The notes below the pieces were generated by a model. It did not search any database. It worked only from the letters and a program-made list of their open reading frames with translations, and was not told where the DNA came from. The position numbers and the translations under genes are program-made. Positions 19,901 to 25,330 of a stretch of DNA of 27,663 bases are shown in pieces. Position 1 is the stretch's first letter. Each line of letters opens with the position of its first letter. The stretch is from an uncultured Clostridia bacterium (GTDB taxonomy: Bacteria; Bacillota; Clostridia; TANB77; CAG-508). Location: the NCBI GenBank assembly GCA_948664205.1, contig CAPNDH010000002.1:53987-81649 (forward strand). The letters run 5' to 3'.

Positions 19901-20696
19901 CTGATGTAAATATATCTTTTACTTTTACATTAATTATACTATTATTTATTTTATTATATATAGGAGAAAAACTTTCTATGTCACTTATCATTTGTACTTT
20001 ACCAACTGCTGTTTCTGGGTTTTGCGTATATTCATTATTTGTCATATCTGTTAATATAGAATATACACTTATTCCATTGTTTACAGTTAGTTGTAATTTT
20101 TCTAGGACTGGATCTGTTGCGTCTGAAAATATTATTAAGTATTTTTCATTTTCATTTGTTGAAAATGTACTAATAGCCTTATCAATTCCATCACTTAAAT
20201 TTGAACCTTGACCAGCTACTAAACCATTAATATGGTTTGTATAATTAGATGTAGTAACTGTTCCTAGTCCAGCTTTTACCACATGATTATTAGATATAGA
20301 AATTTTAACACCTTTTACATCAGCTAATAAACCTCTAACAAATTCAATTGCTTTAGGTTTTACTTGTGTTTCTATATCATTAATTTCCATACTACTAGAA
20401 GTATCTATTAATACTGCTACTTCTGGATTAGTACTTCTTGTTTTCAAATTATTAATTGCAACCTCATATGTTAAGCTTTTTGTAGTTTCTGATACTATCT
20501 TTTTAGTTACACTTGACTCTGAATTTTGTGCTATATTTTCTGAGCCATCATTTTCTATTTCAACCACATAGTCTTGATTACTTGTTGCATATGTAATTAT
20601 ACTTATTAACAATATTGATATTAGTAATATTGCTAATGCAATTACGAATTTCTTCTTGTTATTTACAATTAAATTTTTGATTTTTACCTTGTCCAT
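7914..20696 (-). CDS. Giant 4260-residue surface protein: vWA domain, about 26 Cna-B/SpaA-like domains, C-terminal dockerin
   Basis: The ATG has AAAGGAG at about 11 nt. Residues 17-36 form a membrane segment. A von Willebrand A domain follows, with MIDAS motif DTSSS at 98-102 and a later FSDATD. I then count about 26 prealbumin-like (Cna-B/SpaA) units, many with the family marks: a strand such as FNIxKVDKD, LxGAxF, a glutamate in ExxxPxGY, and a VxVxFDENGxI strand. Some K, E and N/D residues may form isopeptide bonds, but I did not verify this per unit. Unit 12 carries a helical insert at about 1822-1965. The C-terminus has the same beta module as the RCC1-dockerin protein, then a dockerin (first loop from D4174, with an insertion; second loop D4218 to D4229). 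There is no LPXTG motif. The architecture suggests an adhesive stalk with a ligand-binding head; the ligand is unknown. Confidence 0.93.
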   Translation of the reverse strand: MDKVKIKNLIVNNKKKFVIALAILLISILLISIITYATSNQDYVVEIENDGSENIAQNSESSVTKKIVSETTKSLTYEVAINNLKTRSTNPEVAVLIDTSSSMEINDIETQVKPKAIEFVRGLLADVKGVKISISNNHVVKAGLGTVTTSNYTNHINGLVAGQGSNLSDGIDKAISTFSTNENEKYLIIFSDATDPVLEKLQLTVNNGISVYSILTDMTNNEYTQNPETAVGKVQMISDIESFSPIYNKINNSIINVKVKDIFTSETNEYFTLTEATNNPTDVIFTKTEDGYELDCANIKAGETKKVQFTLTLDENSNIDSGKVYRILDTSSKMTINYDNHTGDKRNYEMEHSPKYRICQKYSLTIKAVSEKSDKLPVKDLEIKVVGKKIKDAEGNILENPTTVFDKVLKTNDKGEILIDELKTLGTIEFEIKANVNQIGYSETSATIINVNNRPQKEGITAEADVGEKPVVNNTTRNIDVKLPIKTQTYAINLETVDLTNSNIKLGNIEYRLIQPKLNSKYEMEALYATTNEQGKLTFRPSVMTKDGKYEYVLSQLNSQDGYDGIGNVTLYVTFRDGQVTEFSHKYNENVESIYVNGTETKVVVKNQSENADTFRLEINVKDSNNSEKKLQGAIYNVEVTRVASSGQQITNTVNGCITDENGQIKLDLPGTGNVRVKLTEVNPATGYHADTKVKEIIFSRTDGRVQLITARDPIDLDAIADSDANALVVNLTSVERSGKNRIQIHMIDNVERDINIPGVGLTLINLVNNKTYTAVSDGNGIANFLVDDEEPGVYAYDIMLTNNVPYGYISSESKLGGISVHFDDNKFIDSCSDTTYTVPWFAPSYELMDEDFAYHTGKVEIGLTPDSVNTYNFQVKLVNDKNKAIKDAKYDIAIEDRSGNVLRKITGRATDEKGMLTTRLIGTDEIKVTVKQAETIKGHVINTQEQIIQLTRVNGAYQITHQEPYIYDGNTQKIGAQVSGKNIIYHDVNKEKSGNNTILNLYMNKTDINGNYVGGVKTVLTSETLKLAGKPITAETKYTGTDSEGNVFTLNPAISDNNGFFQVEGIEVNGAELNNGERVDYLYMYEVDVNGKVLENTKITLKLTFRYNENKGIIQITNVEATWGNRLLAKREFSGYETNVAYESNVYLDIYTNYDDVGNFALDLTKVDKDNKLLQGAKYDVIVTRLDGTRVVRRGIDVTDSTEFAGILVAAGTKIEITEVEAPIGYDINEYTEILTIKSIDAVTGKMKVELEKSGYATPRAKLEPLQETLLEDGTYKTEAKLVLTDYELDTFKFGITAEDVTTQNPIEGYKFKVSTSQGAQQNTKPTNNEGKTVAIVGANYEIEGYKVTYTVDTLKVADYYKKLAKPIPVEVVFDLNGNVKTAETIAENEANKAKTGYGTIWTIEATNTVDGNDIDIKINIEPQEKLIVNVITEDVLSKERLTNVEYEITPSITKATGTTRVEVGYVLPNGTQTYTIKQTNDIDNYNKISDKEFKIIYDENGDISKVTPPEAVSEDISIVSYKGKEITIKIEIEPAVPFVITNKAFFGEESLINSEFEITLENVVSKTSTTNTQGNAISYVGKFGNNEEVTYIVKQNSLPQGYALVPEFKVKVTYDENRNITNAQIEGNVNDNVTFVTVTKTQPSTASSLGYNGNSNGIVNIEVKNYPEVQFNIQNLDKRDGTTVLYGAVYEVTSTIPTKEDAATVDATGVAVAHLDRGAFNTRIQYTLKELSPSPRYQTMLTDAIIEVDFDENGYIINTPRVTKSDDIVTATIPTQDTPENKFKVNVKVISNPELAINISKVSTEDYTTPVPNVDFEITARIAKENLSSYSEEIQNKITLNSSEITEEQYLSQVLDRLKIDPEDVDLIKQTLGLENLINDLKNDGELSEQEEDEINQGINNIDKINRIVNLNKATKTRINQYINRITNKNVIDKLINDNRTTQDRVNELLETLKKLVRLDVDNVTTDTAGKAIAYMDKTLASKTIEYTIKETRKASGYNWQDEPIIIEITYDETGKMIDNNPIEVKSGIISITNVDRDNFTLQAIIGNDISDEFNIHLTVEDTYDSDKKLETAEFDAFLVDTANGTSYSPDTKYRVQLASGSVSNSTGKAVAHGEDIETVGIYEEGAGRRILRLVQKKTPTEYYMGETKTEQIYQSIPYQLLVEVNFDDEGKIVSTNLYNPGGDTNQIGYIADQRYIEVSNTRNTINITIKYYPMLQLQMVTKDMYTGEALKGTYNVTTDARVGEGDNTIKSGYIDPHYSSFEHGAFGRDYSATYTTDASLNTTSGDIATLYGATKVGVAPTEADNVSGLNVDSRTRTFYVLEQKEPTSPIQYQKYRDWYTTHNADRLIATVTVTYNEKGELVDVKLVSERSTNNIKNAFVEVKQSAVNKHTLQITVKYAPITTITATVVDEVTGKGLDGIRVEPYLNNTHVTNNSYEYRSTKYYTTGSNGKAGWTYWGASVSGGLNRYELNTYTVGSGYTGYFDPGNIILDVAYDENGRVSGVTPRSTDSYGDINAVDISWTNNDIKITIPYSRKFNVRLNKVDYYDSNTKLGAIFKVTTSENAEASVAANSVSTIGKVYAGKTVRYTLSETTAPNGYVPINNLDFYVTFNNDGTVRSTHSESDYYKFVKSAPADKDVNRVGKVDLEANIKNKPRFNVSIDLTDKFYPSLKLEGAAFEMTSSKGDTAQGEVKTDKNGYLETYIGPIYPAEEVEYTIKQTSTVNGYYPNNTIIKFKVKFNESGKIESYSLISGQDVVTMDPNKFVNTKGVHLSITNMPKDVKIGVHKYDKLTGEVMDTIKFNVKTEVSGKVTKNTAVTTNDKGNVVGVVDTFAESSSYKIAKYTISEIEVPDTYRKIQDVIIQVTYNPDGSILAYETLSNDSNVGVNVAANGKGISFVDSIPVHINLEIPNDNAYDLIIKNEDKNYEKLGIEGTKYDVTINGIEIDVPTTDANGITKSINRTEKGEITIKITERNIGEGYRPEPNNETTIVLQKGEQVYSLALDAVNGNSNGAYANVVVDEDHGTVTVTFKNETKLELNLVKDDINTGTPLEGAIFAITSEEIDNRGNVVAGSLKTITNTKLESETTNDDGTITKNFSVDEAEKTNTDGLFYMDLGLAYQNKTIRYTLTEVVAPEGYNVIVPITVTVKFDAYGRITEITDDSFRAECYLDSDTGKSHNMIFNISNGTVDPQYTVKVVSEDSQTGMRINGSIFQVEVINSNGETYKDATGTTRNVTKTVGKNTFIAEKGVMKVTGIKAEGNIKISLNQVETATGYVYGKTNTVAGDVIVKAQYTVSASELEKDLTLTKVNDGGFEVKVDNTNREIIIKVKNDPELTFDITKIDGKTKQKLSGAEFTVTSVMQTSATTTPTTLNETSKLTNESGHTTLNGGIIQAGRTMIYTLKETKMEGYDQLDDIVLLVQYDAKGNIMYYEILSDVNDVEIMKDERAFIKETKRVLGEDDVPGKVEVDFETYEIPTGIGTKILQLQISNKEESANTDGKYQILLEKHHIDNESYPYLIPGVTFEMTVEQEYGKAQTTWVDTTNEEGIIISPTFEGYGQIKITIKEIATVDGFKLDAQPKTVICKRDKDTHKLETISETVDHEFNDDNTQIILKPVNEIASNTYGMIINKVDKNSNTLIANNPAEFEITRIETYKNLTPVENEETGEITYEGEVQEIKQPILKQSTDESGRIVVNNLIAPEEGTYRYVIKETKTPEGYLAPTEEMELDITFAKNEADELIMTNVEVVKGNDTLKIAKAKEQLLNLIILNTNENDVAQEGEYKFNIIKVDKDKNPITTDTAIFKLTNMQTNEVNYYETNEEGKLDIQAFKMPEEEGKYIYKLNEVKAPNGYVLNVNDIMLELEFAKDEEGKMYLKDVQVKGDNIEYEVPEEGSLPDTTITVKVTNEEGGSGTGNTNDKRYTFVLNKVDSETKEIITENVEFEIMLANGEIVKGKTNDNGQLRIEDVFMPAKPGEYELVIKEITTPSGYKVDSEPKNVKVTFTGYGEDMVISDIKLGDTNNKNIEILQEKCSEQYIEVNILNEKDDYEKLYVISKRYHEGYDLYDTYLKDKNSQAQIYKDGEEIYQVLDGFYGVEGYKNPHYTIDKPFIDTKIAKYKSYVLAEEFIGNLESNGHMEVLGYDGNPIEPKDHVGTGMTLRSTLGDQELTFTIVVKGDIDYNDGSKTKTQIGRVSTPDLDKLLKHLSKEATITDPIALRAIDMDFDGRVRVTDLDKMYELLAGKIYYNYFQNGIDKSNIQYVKP

Positions 20697-20736
20697 AATT
20701 CTTTTTCTCCTTTAAAATCATATTCATGGTAACTCT

Positions 20737-20765
20737 ACTATAAAAAAAAAAAAGTTTTAAGTCAA
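20737..20765 (-). promoter_or_regulatory. SigA-type promoter of the giant gene with a poly-T spacer
   Basis: On the minus strand, TTGACT (20760-20765) and TATAGT (20737-20742) are 17 bp apart. The spacer holds 11 uninterrupted T's (12 including the first base of the -10 box as read on the plus strand, 20742-20753). Start of transcription would be near 20730, about 34 nt before the ATG. Length change in the homopolymer would alter spacing. Confidence 0.7.
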
Positions 20766-20789
20766 TCGACAAAAACTTCCATTTTTCAA

Positions 20790-20799
20790 ATATTACAAA
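20790..20799 (-). promoter_or_regulatory. TTTGTAATAT motif upstream of the giant gene
   Basis: The ten bases TTTGTAATAT, in the same orientation, occur upstream of both RCC1 genes. Here they lie about 25 bp above the -35 box. They could be a shared regulator site or chance in AT-rich DNA. Confidence 0.3.
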
Positions 20800-20991
20800 G
20801 TATTTCAAAAATATTTTTCTAGGGAAATAAAGGTTTTTTGCATTTTTTTTAGTAAAATTTGTTAATATTTTTGTTTTGTTATATTTTCTTTACAAAATAA
20901 AACTAAATACTAGCTTTCATATGGGAATTAAGGAATTCAAGATTTTATGCTTTTTATTTTAACCTATATGTAAATTTAAATTAGTATAGTG

Positions 20992-21028
20992 CAAATTAAG
21001 AATTTATAATATATAAATTCTTAATTTG
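20992..21028. other. Perfect 17-bp AT-rich hairpin
   Basis: CAAATTAAGAATTTATA, a 3-nt loop, then the exact complement. On the plus strand it is followed 11 bases later by a run of ten T's. It lies between the giant gene and the coat gene. It may be a terminator or a mobile-element remnant. From 20766 to 20990 I see only AT-rich spacer. Confidence 0.5.
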
Positions 21029-21052
21029 TGTATTTATACTTTTTTTTTTATA

Positions 21053-21260
21053 TTCTTAGGAAAGTCATCCACGTTAGTTAAGTTAGCTGTTCGAACGTTA
21101 GTAAGTTACAGATAACTTATGCGTAGTAAAACGAAGAAGGTGAATTTTCTTAGAAGATGGTTATGGAATAATTAGATTTTACTAAAGCATAACTTATTCG
21201 TACGCATTAAAATGCTACGACTAAGAAATCTTAGCGAAGAATGAGCTTAGAAAATTTTAT
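21053..21260. other. Structured non-coding block of unknown identity
   Basis: This stretch is visibly richer in G and C than the spacer on either side. It has internal near-repeats: ACGTTAGTTAAGTTA and ACGTTAGTAAGTTA (within 21071-21109), and ATAACTTATGCGTA (about 21112-21125) against ATAACTTATTCGTA (about 21189-21202). It also has inverted stretches such as AATTTTCTTAG with CTTAGAAAATT and CTAAGAAATCTTAG. All frames are broken by stops. It may be a decayed repeat element or an RNA; I do not recognise it. Confidence 0.35.
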
Positions 21261-21277
21261 TCTTGCTTTTCATAATT

Positions 21278-21520
21278 TTATTGTAATTCATTTTTTACAG
21301 TCTGAATTTCTGTAACAGTTGCTTGTGCTGCTGGTTTATAATAACCTTTTGCCCCAGCTACTTTAAAGAGTTCATATTGAAAACTCTCATCATTATTTCT
21401 AATTTGTTGAATTGTTTGCCTTAATTGTATATTTTCAGCTTCTGAAATAACCCCTTGATATGTTGTAAGACTAGCTTTTAAGCCACTTAAAACATCATTT
21501 ACCATAGTCTTCTCATCCAT
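21278..21520 (-). CDS. CotF-type spore coat protein
   Basis: 80 residues; the ATG has AAAGGAGG in good position. The pattern fits the coat F family: an acidic start, NDVLSGLKASLTTY, an LRQTIQQIRN helix, and a C-terminal GYYKPAAQA segment. Members of this family are small helical proteins of the endospore coat and cortex surface, made in the mother cell. The length is normal for the short single-domain form. It is the second gene of a likely two-gene coat cluster, separated from the first by an inverted-repeat element ending just before its ribosome binding site. No convincing SigE or SigK promoter was found by eye. Confidence 0.85.
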   Translation of the reverse strand: MDEKTMVNDVLSGLKASLTTYQGVISEAENIQLRQTIQQIRNNDESFQYELFKVAGAKGYYKPAAQATVTEIQTVKNELQ

Positions 21521-21543
21521 ACTATTTTCCTCCTTTTTGTGTA

Positions 21544-21679
21544 TGACGCGTTGGGGACGTTTCTTTTTGTGTCATCTGTCCCCAATGTGTCAAATAGTTA
21601 TATATAATAAAATATAGAGTACTTATAAACTGACGCAAAAGGGACAGATGACACAAAAAGAAACGTCCCCAACGCGTCA
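21544..21679. repeat. REPIN-like inverted-repeat element between the coat genes
   Basis: Two perfect 39-bp arms (21544-21582 and 21641-21679) in inverted orientation surround a 58-bp AT-rich centre. Each arm plus its inner flank is itself an imperfect palindrome, bounded by TGACGCGTTGGGGAC and GTCCCCAATGTGTCA on the left. Such paired REP sequences resemble elements mobilised by RAYT (Y1-type) transposases in other bacteria. No transposase is encoded here. The right end supplies the stop codon of the upstream gene. Confidence 0.85.
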
Positions 21680-21865
21680 ATTATTTAAAAATGACATTAA
21701 TTTTTGTTTTGTATTTAGTGCATCTTGTGCTGATTTTGTAAACATTTGCTTTATTTGTGGGTCTACTGCTTGTGATGCATAAGTATTTAATTTTTGATAT
21801 GAAGTTTCATGCGCTCCTATTAAGTGTCTTAAATTTTGTAATTCTACTTGAGTTAGATTTGCCAT
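21677..21865 (-). CDS. Small CotF-like spore coat protein
   Basis: 62 residues starting MANLTQVELQNLRHLIG. The start at ATG 21865 is preferred because GAAAGGAAGG lies just upstream; an in-frame GTG 21 nt earlier would place that site inside the coding sequence. It is entirely helical with no membrane segment and resembles the short partner proteins that accompany CotF-type genes in clostridia. Function in the spore coat is inferred from this resemblance and from the CotF gene next to it. The TGA stop is the outer end of the inverted-repeat element, so the C-terminus may have been shortened or altered when the element arrived. Confidence 0.75.
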   Translation of the reverse strand: MANLTQVELQNLRHLIGAHETSYQKLNTYASQAVDPQIKQMFTKSAQDALNTKQKLMSFLNN

Positions 21866-21949
21866 ATTTATCCTTCCTTTCTTCACATATATATTTTTAG
21901 TATTAACGTATTTTATTTAATTTATACAAATTTTATATATGAGAACAAA

Positions 21950-21973
21950 AAAATAGTGGTTTCCCACTATTTT
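21950..21973 (-). terminator. Intrinsic terminator of the nucleotidase gene
   Basis: The 10-bp stem AAAATAGTGG / CCACTATTTT has a 4-nt loop, followed on the minus strand by a T run. The stem overlaps the TAG stop at 21967-21969. Confidence 0.8.
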
Positions 21974-22527
21974 AACAATATCTTTTCTATATCTTTCCAC
22001 CCATCTACGCGAATAACTCCATTTTCTTTTAATTCTTCATCCGTTAGTTGTTTATTATGGTATGCCGTAAATAGTAGTTTTATCTGTGCATCTCCTCTTA
22101 AATTTGAAAGTTTATCGTCTATTTTTATATCACAATTTATTATTTCTTTATTAGTAGTGAAAATATAATTATCAGGCGATATAAATGGTAAATTTTCGAA
22201 TAACCATTCAAACTTATTTTTCAAATTATTAGCTGAATATTCTTCGTTATCTCTAAATATATATGCTGTTGTGATATATAGCTCATATTTTTTAGAAAGC
22301 TTTTCCATAACTTCATATGTATCTGGTAAAAATTTAGCATCATCATATACATTTTTAGTATTAAAAAATTTTGACCATTCCTCATGCCTTTCTTTAGGTA
22401 TTAAGTCTTGTATATAATACCCTTTTACATCTTCTAATGTATAATTTGATTTTAAAAATTGATTTACTAAACTTAAAAATCCTCCATCACATATTACTTC
22501 GTCCATATCTATCATTATCTTTTTCAT
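21967..22527 (-). CDS. HAD-family 5'-nucleotidase (NT5C / 5'(3')-deoxyribonucleotidase type)
   Basis: 186 residues. The N-terminus MKKIMIDMDEVICDGG holds the HAD nucleophile motif DxD (D7, D9). YITTAY supplies the motif II threonine, and DIKIDDKLSNL near residue 130 supplies the acidic motif III. The overall pattern, including the closing VRVDGWKDIEKIL, matches the short bacterial NT5C-like proteins, which remove phosphate from (deoxy)nucleoside monophosphates or related small substrates. The substrate cannot be told from the sequence. The ATG has AAAGGGTG upstream. It is cytosolic, with no signal or membrane segment. It has its own terminator. Confidence 0.8.
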   Translation of the reverse strand: MKKIMIDMDEVICDGGFLSLVNQFLKSNYTLEDVKGYYIQDLIPKERHEEWSKFFNTKNVYDDAKFLPDTYEVMEKLSKKYELYITTAYIFRDNEEYSANNLKNKFEWLFENLPFISPDNYIFTTNKEIINCDIKIDDKLSNLRGDAQIKLLFTAYHNKQLTDEELKENGVIRVDGWKDIEKILLK

Positions 22528-22699
22528 ATATTTTCACCCTTTAATTTTTATTTTCTATTTATGTAATTTCTTTGAAGAAAAAAGAGGCTACGCTACGTGT
22601 TAAATTGTTTGCTCCTAAGTAAGTAATATTCTTCCATGACTGCGCCTAAATAATAATCATTCACTATTCATTATTCATTATTAACTATTCACTAATATT

Positions 22700-25024
22700 C
22701 TAAAGTGTTTCTAACCCTGCGAATTTTGCCATTAAACGTTTATGACCTGCTTTATCAAATGTTATATCTACTTTTAGGTCTTCTCCTTCTTGTTCTACAT
22801 AGTTTATTGTACCTTCTCCAAATTTTTTGTGGTATACTCTTTGTCCTGCTTTATATCTTCCTATATCTATATTTTCTTTTGGTTTATTTAATGAATTTAG
22901 GAAACTTTCTGCTGTTCTGAATGCAAAACCTGAAGTAGTATCCACATTTTTTGAGCTATTTGTTGATAATTTACTTTGTGCAGTCTCTTTCTTTACGGGT
23001 TCCTCAAATTTATATGTTTTTACTTTACCTGCATAATTTGTTCCATAGCTCCATCCATAATTTGAGTCTTCAAAACTTTCTTCTTTATTTGAACTTATTT
23101 CTTCATATCCATCTAGAAGTTCTTCTGGTATTTCTCCTATAAATCTTGAAATAGAATTATAACTTGTTGAGCCAAATATTGTTCTATGTTTTGCACATGT
23201 TAAATGTAAGTACTCTTTTGCTCTTGTTATTCCAACATAAAATAAACGTCTTTCTTCTTCTAGTTCTTTTGGTTCTCCAATTGATTTATAACCCGGAAAT
23301 ATGCCTTCTTCCATTCCTACTAAGAAGACGGCTGGAAACTCCAAGCCTTTTGCACTATGAAGTGTCATTAGTGTTACCATATCATCTGTTTCTTCTAAAT
23401 TGTCTATATCACTAGATAATGTTATTCCTTCTAGGAAATTATTTAATGAGTTTTCTGCTTCTTGTTCTTCGAATTCTATTGCAACTGTCATAAGTTCTTC
23501 TAAGTTTTGAATTCTACTTTCTGCTTCTATTGTATTTTCAAGTTCTAATGCTTTTGTATATCCTGATTTTTTAAGCACCTCACTTAATAGTTCTGATATT
23601 GTTAATTCTTCTTTTTTTGAAGATAACTCTTCTATTAAGTTTATAAATTCCCTTGAGTTTGCAAATACTCTATTTAAGCCATATTGATCTGCATTTTTTA
23701 TTATTTCATACATTGATTTTCCTGTTTGCTCTGATAACTCCCCAATATTGTCTAAACTTGTTTTTCCTATTCCACGTTTTGGCTCATTTATTACTCTTCT
23801 TAATGATATGTTGTCTGATGGATTTGCTATTAACCTTAAATAGCTAAGTGCATCCTTTATTTCTTTTCTTTCATAGAATTTTAAACCACCTATTACCTTA
23901 TAAGGTATTTGCTCTCTATTTAAAATATCTTCTATTGCTCTTGATTGAGAGTTCATTCTATATAGAATTGAAAAGTCTGAATATTTATAATACTCTTCTG
24001 TTTTTAAATGATTTATTCTATCTACTATATACCTTGCTTCATCATATTCGTCGTCTCCTTGATATATGCATGGAAGGTTACCCTCATCATTTTCAGTCCA
24101 TAATTTTTTGTCATATTTATTTTCATTATTTTTTATTACTGCATTTGCTGTTTTTAAAATATTACCTGTACAACGATAGTTTTGTTCTAGTTTTATTATT
24201 GTTGTTCCTGGAAAATCCTTCTCAAAGTTTAGAATGTTTGTAATGTCTGCTCCTCTAAAACTATATATTCCCTGATCATTATCTCCAACTACCGTAATGT
24301 TTCCATAGTATGAAGCCAAGATGCTAACTAGTGTAAATTGTGCTTTGTTTGTATCTTGATATTCATCTACTAAAACATATTTAAACTTTTGAGAGTAATA
24401 TTCTAATACATCTGGATTTTCTGTTAATATTTTTATGCAAAAGTTTATTATATCGTCAAAATCTATTGCGTTATTTTCTTTTAAACGTTTTTGATATAAT
24501 TCGTATATTTCTCCTATTTTCTCTCTTCTAAAATCTCCTTGATATTTAATTTTATAGCTTGAAGGTTCTAACATTTCATTTTTGCCATTACTAATTTCTG
24601 CTAAAACACTTCTATCCGTATATAATTTGTCATCAATATTTAAGCTTTTTAGGCATTCTTTTATTAATGTTCTTTGATCTTGAGTATCAAAAATTATGAA
24701 TGAAGAATCAAATCCAATTCTATCTATAAATTTTCTTAATATACGTACACAAATTGAGTGGAAAGTTCCTATCCACATATCTTTAACTGCATCTCCTACT
24801 AAGTTTTCTATTCTTTGCTTCATTTCATTTGCTGCTTTATTTGTAAATGTTATTGCTAATATATTCCATGGAAGTACTTTTTTTTCACTCATTAAATATG
24901 CTATTTTATGTGTTAATACCTTTGTTTTTCCACTTCCTGCTCCTGCTATTACTAAACATGGTCCTTCTGTTTTAAGTACCGCTTCTTTTTGTTTATCATT
25001 TAATCCTTCTATTAATTCTTGCAC
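22700..25024 (-). CDS. pcrA: ATP-dependent DNA helicase PcrA (UvrD/Rep family)
   Basis: A superfamily 1A helicase with all motifs: AGAGSGKT (Walker A), DEYQDTN (Walker B), GDNDQGIYSFRG (III), EQNYRCTGNI (IV), TLMTLHSAKGLEFPAVFLVG (V) and RRLFYVGITRAKEYLHL (VI). The C-terminus has the PcrA-type Tudor-like domain (YKAGQRVYHKKFGEGTI). It unwinds DNA in repair and in removing stalled complexes. I place the start at GTG 25024, which puts the Walker lysine at residue 33, close to K37 of Geobacillus PcrA. An in-frame ATG at 25081 lacks a ribosome site and would add 19 atypical residues. Between the two lies a strong AAAGGAGG site that instead serves a six-codon ORF ending 2 nt before the GTG. No clear terminator follows. 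Confidence 0.93.
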   Translation of the reverse strand: MQELIEGLNDKQKEAVLKTEGPCLVIAGAGSGKTKVLTHKIAYLMSEKKVLPWNILAITFTNKAANEMKQRIENLVGDAVKDMWIGTFHSICVRILRKFIDRIGFDSSFIIFDTQDQRTLIKECLKSLNIDDKLYTDRSVLAEISNGKNEMLEPSSYKIKYQGDFRREKIGEIYELYQKRLKENNAIDFDDIINFCIKILTENPDVLEYYSQKFKYVLVDEYQDTNKAQFTLVSILASYYGNITVVGDNDQGIYSFRGADITNILNFEKDFPGTTIIKLEQNYRCTGNILKTANAVIKNNENKYDKKLWTENDEGNLPCIYQGDDEYDEARYIVDRINHLKTEEYYKYSDFSILYRMNSQSRAIEDILNREQIPYKVIGGLKFYERKEIKDALSYLRLIANPSDNISLRRVINEPKRGIGKTSLDNIGELSEQTGKSMYEIIKNADQYGLNRVFANSREFINLIEELSSKKEELTISELLSEVLKKSGYTKALELENTIEAESRIQNLEELMTVAIEFEEQEAENSLNNFLEGITLSSDIDNLEETDDMVTLMTLHSAKGLEFPAVFLVGMEEGIFPGYKSIGEPKELEEERRLFYVGITRAKEYLHLTCAKHRTIFGSTSYNSISRFIGEIPEELLDGYEEISSNKEESFEDSNYGWSYGTNYAGKVKTYKFEEPVKKETAQSKLSTNSSKNVDTTSGFAFRTAESFLNSLNKPKENIDIGRYKAGQRVYHKKFGEGTINYVEQEGEDLKVDITFDKAGHKRLMAKFAGLETL

Positions 25025-25026
25025 TT

Positions 25027-25047
25027 TTATTTCCTCGTTTCTATCAT
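25027..25047 (-). CDS. Tiny leader ORF before pcrA (MIETRK)
   Basis: ATG followed by five codons and TAA, with the strongest ribosome binding site in the neighbourhood (AAAGGAGG, 8 nt before the ATG). Its stop is 2 nt before the proposed GTG start of pcrA, a layout that suits translational coupling or reinitiation. It is read in a different frame from pcrA. A single-base error or frameshift mutation in the original pcrA start would look the same. Confidence 0.35.
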   Translation of the reverse strand: MIETRK

Positions 25048-25305
25048 ACGCCTCACCTCCTTTATTGGAGGCAAACCACATCTATTTATTATCATTATAT
25101 ATATTTTATAGTCTATATCATTTTTTATTTATTGTCTAGCGAACACCCTTAAATATTTTTATAAATTTTATAATTTTTGATTACATATAAAACTACCTTT
25201 TTGGATAGAATAATATTGCTTATTTTTATTTATGTAATGTATTTGTCGAATTTTGTAGTTTTCTGTTCGTGTTTTGTGAAGTTTATTTATTGTTAATCTA
25301 TATTT

Positions 25306-25330
25306 GTGAATTTATTATTAATAAATTCAC
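25306..25330. promoter_or_regulatory. Palindromic operator upstream of the XRE gene
   Basis: Perfect 11-bp arms GTGAATTTATT and AATAAATTCAC are separated by 3 bp. Further TGTGAA half-sites lie at about 25275-25280 and 25335-25340. The site ends 30 bp before the XRE start codon, so autoregulation by the encoded protein is the simplest reading. Confidence 0.55.

Noticed and set aside
20992..21050. Plus-strand terminator made of the 17-bp hairpin and ten T's
   Set aside because: Eleven bases separate stem and T run, and no plus-strand gene lies upstream, so it is listed only as a hairpin.
21677..21886. Longer form of the small coat protein starting at GTG 21886
   Set aside because: The ribosome binding site GAAAGGAAGG would then lie within the coding sequence; ATG 21865 is correctly spaced from it.
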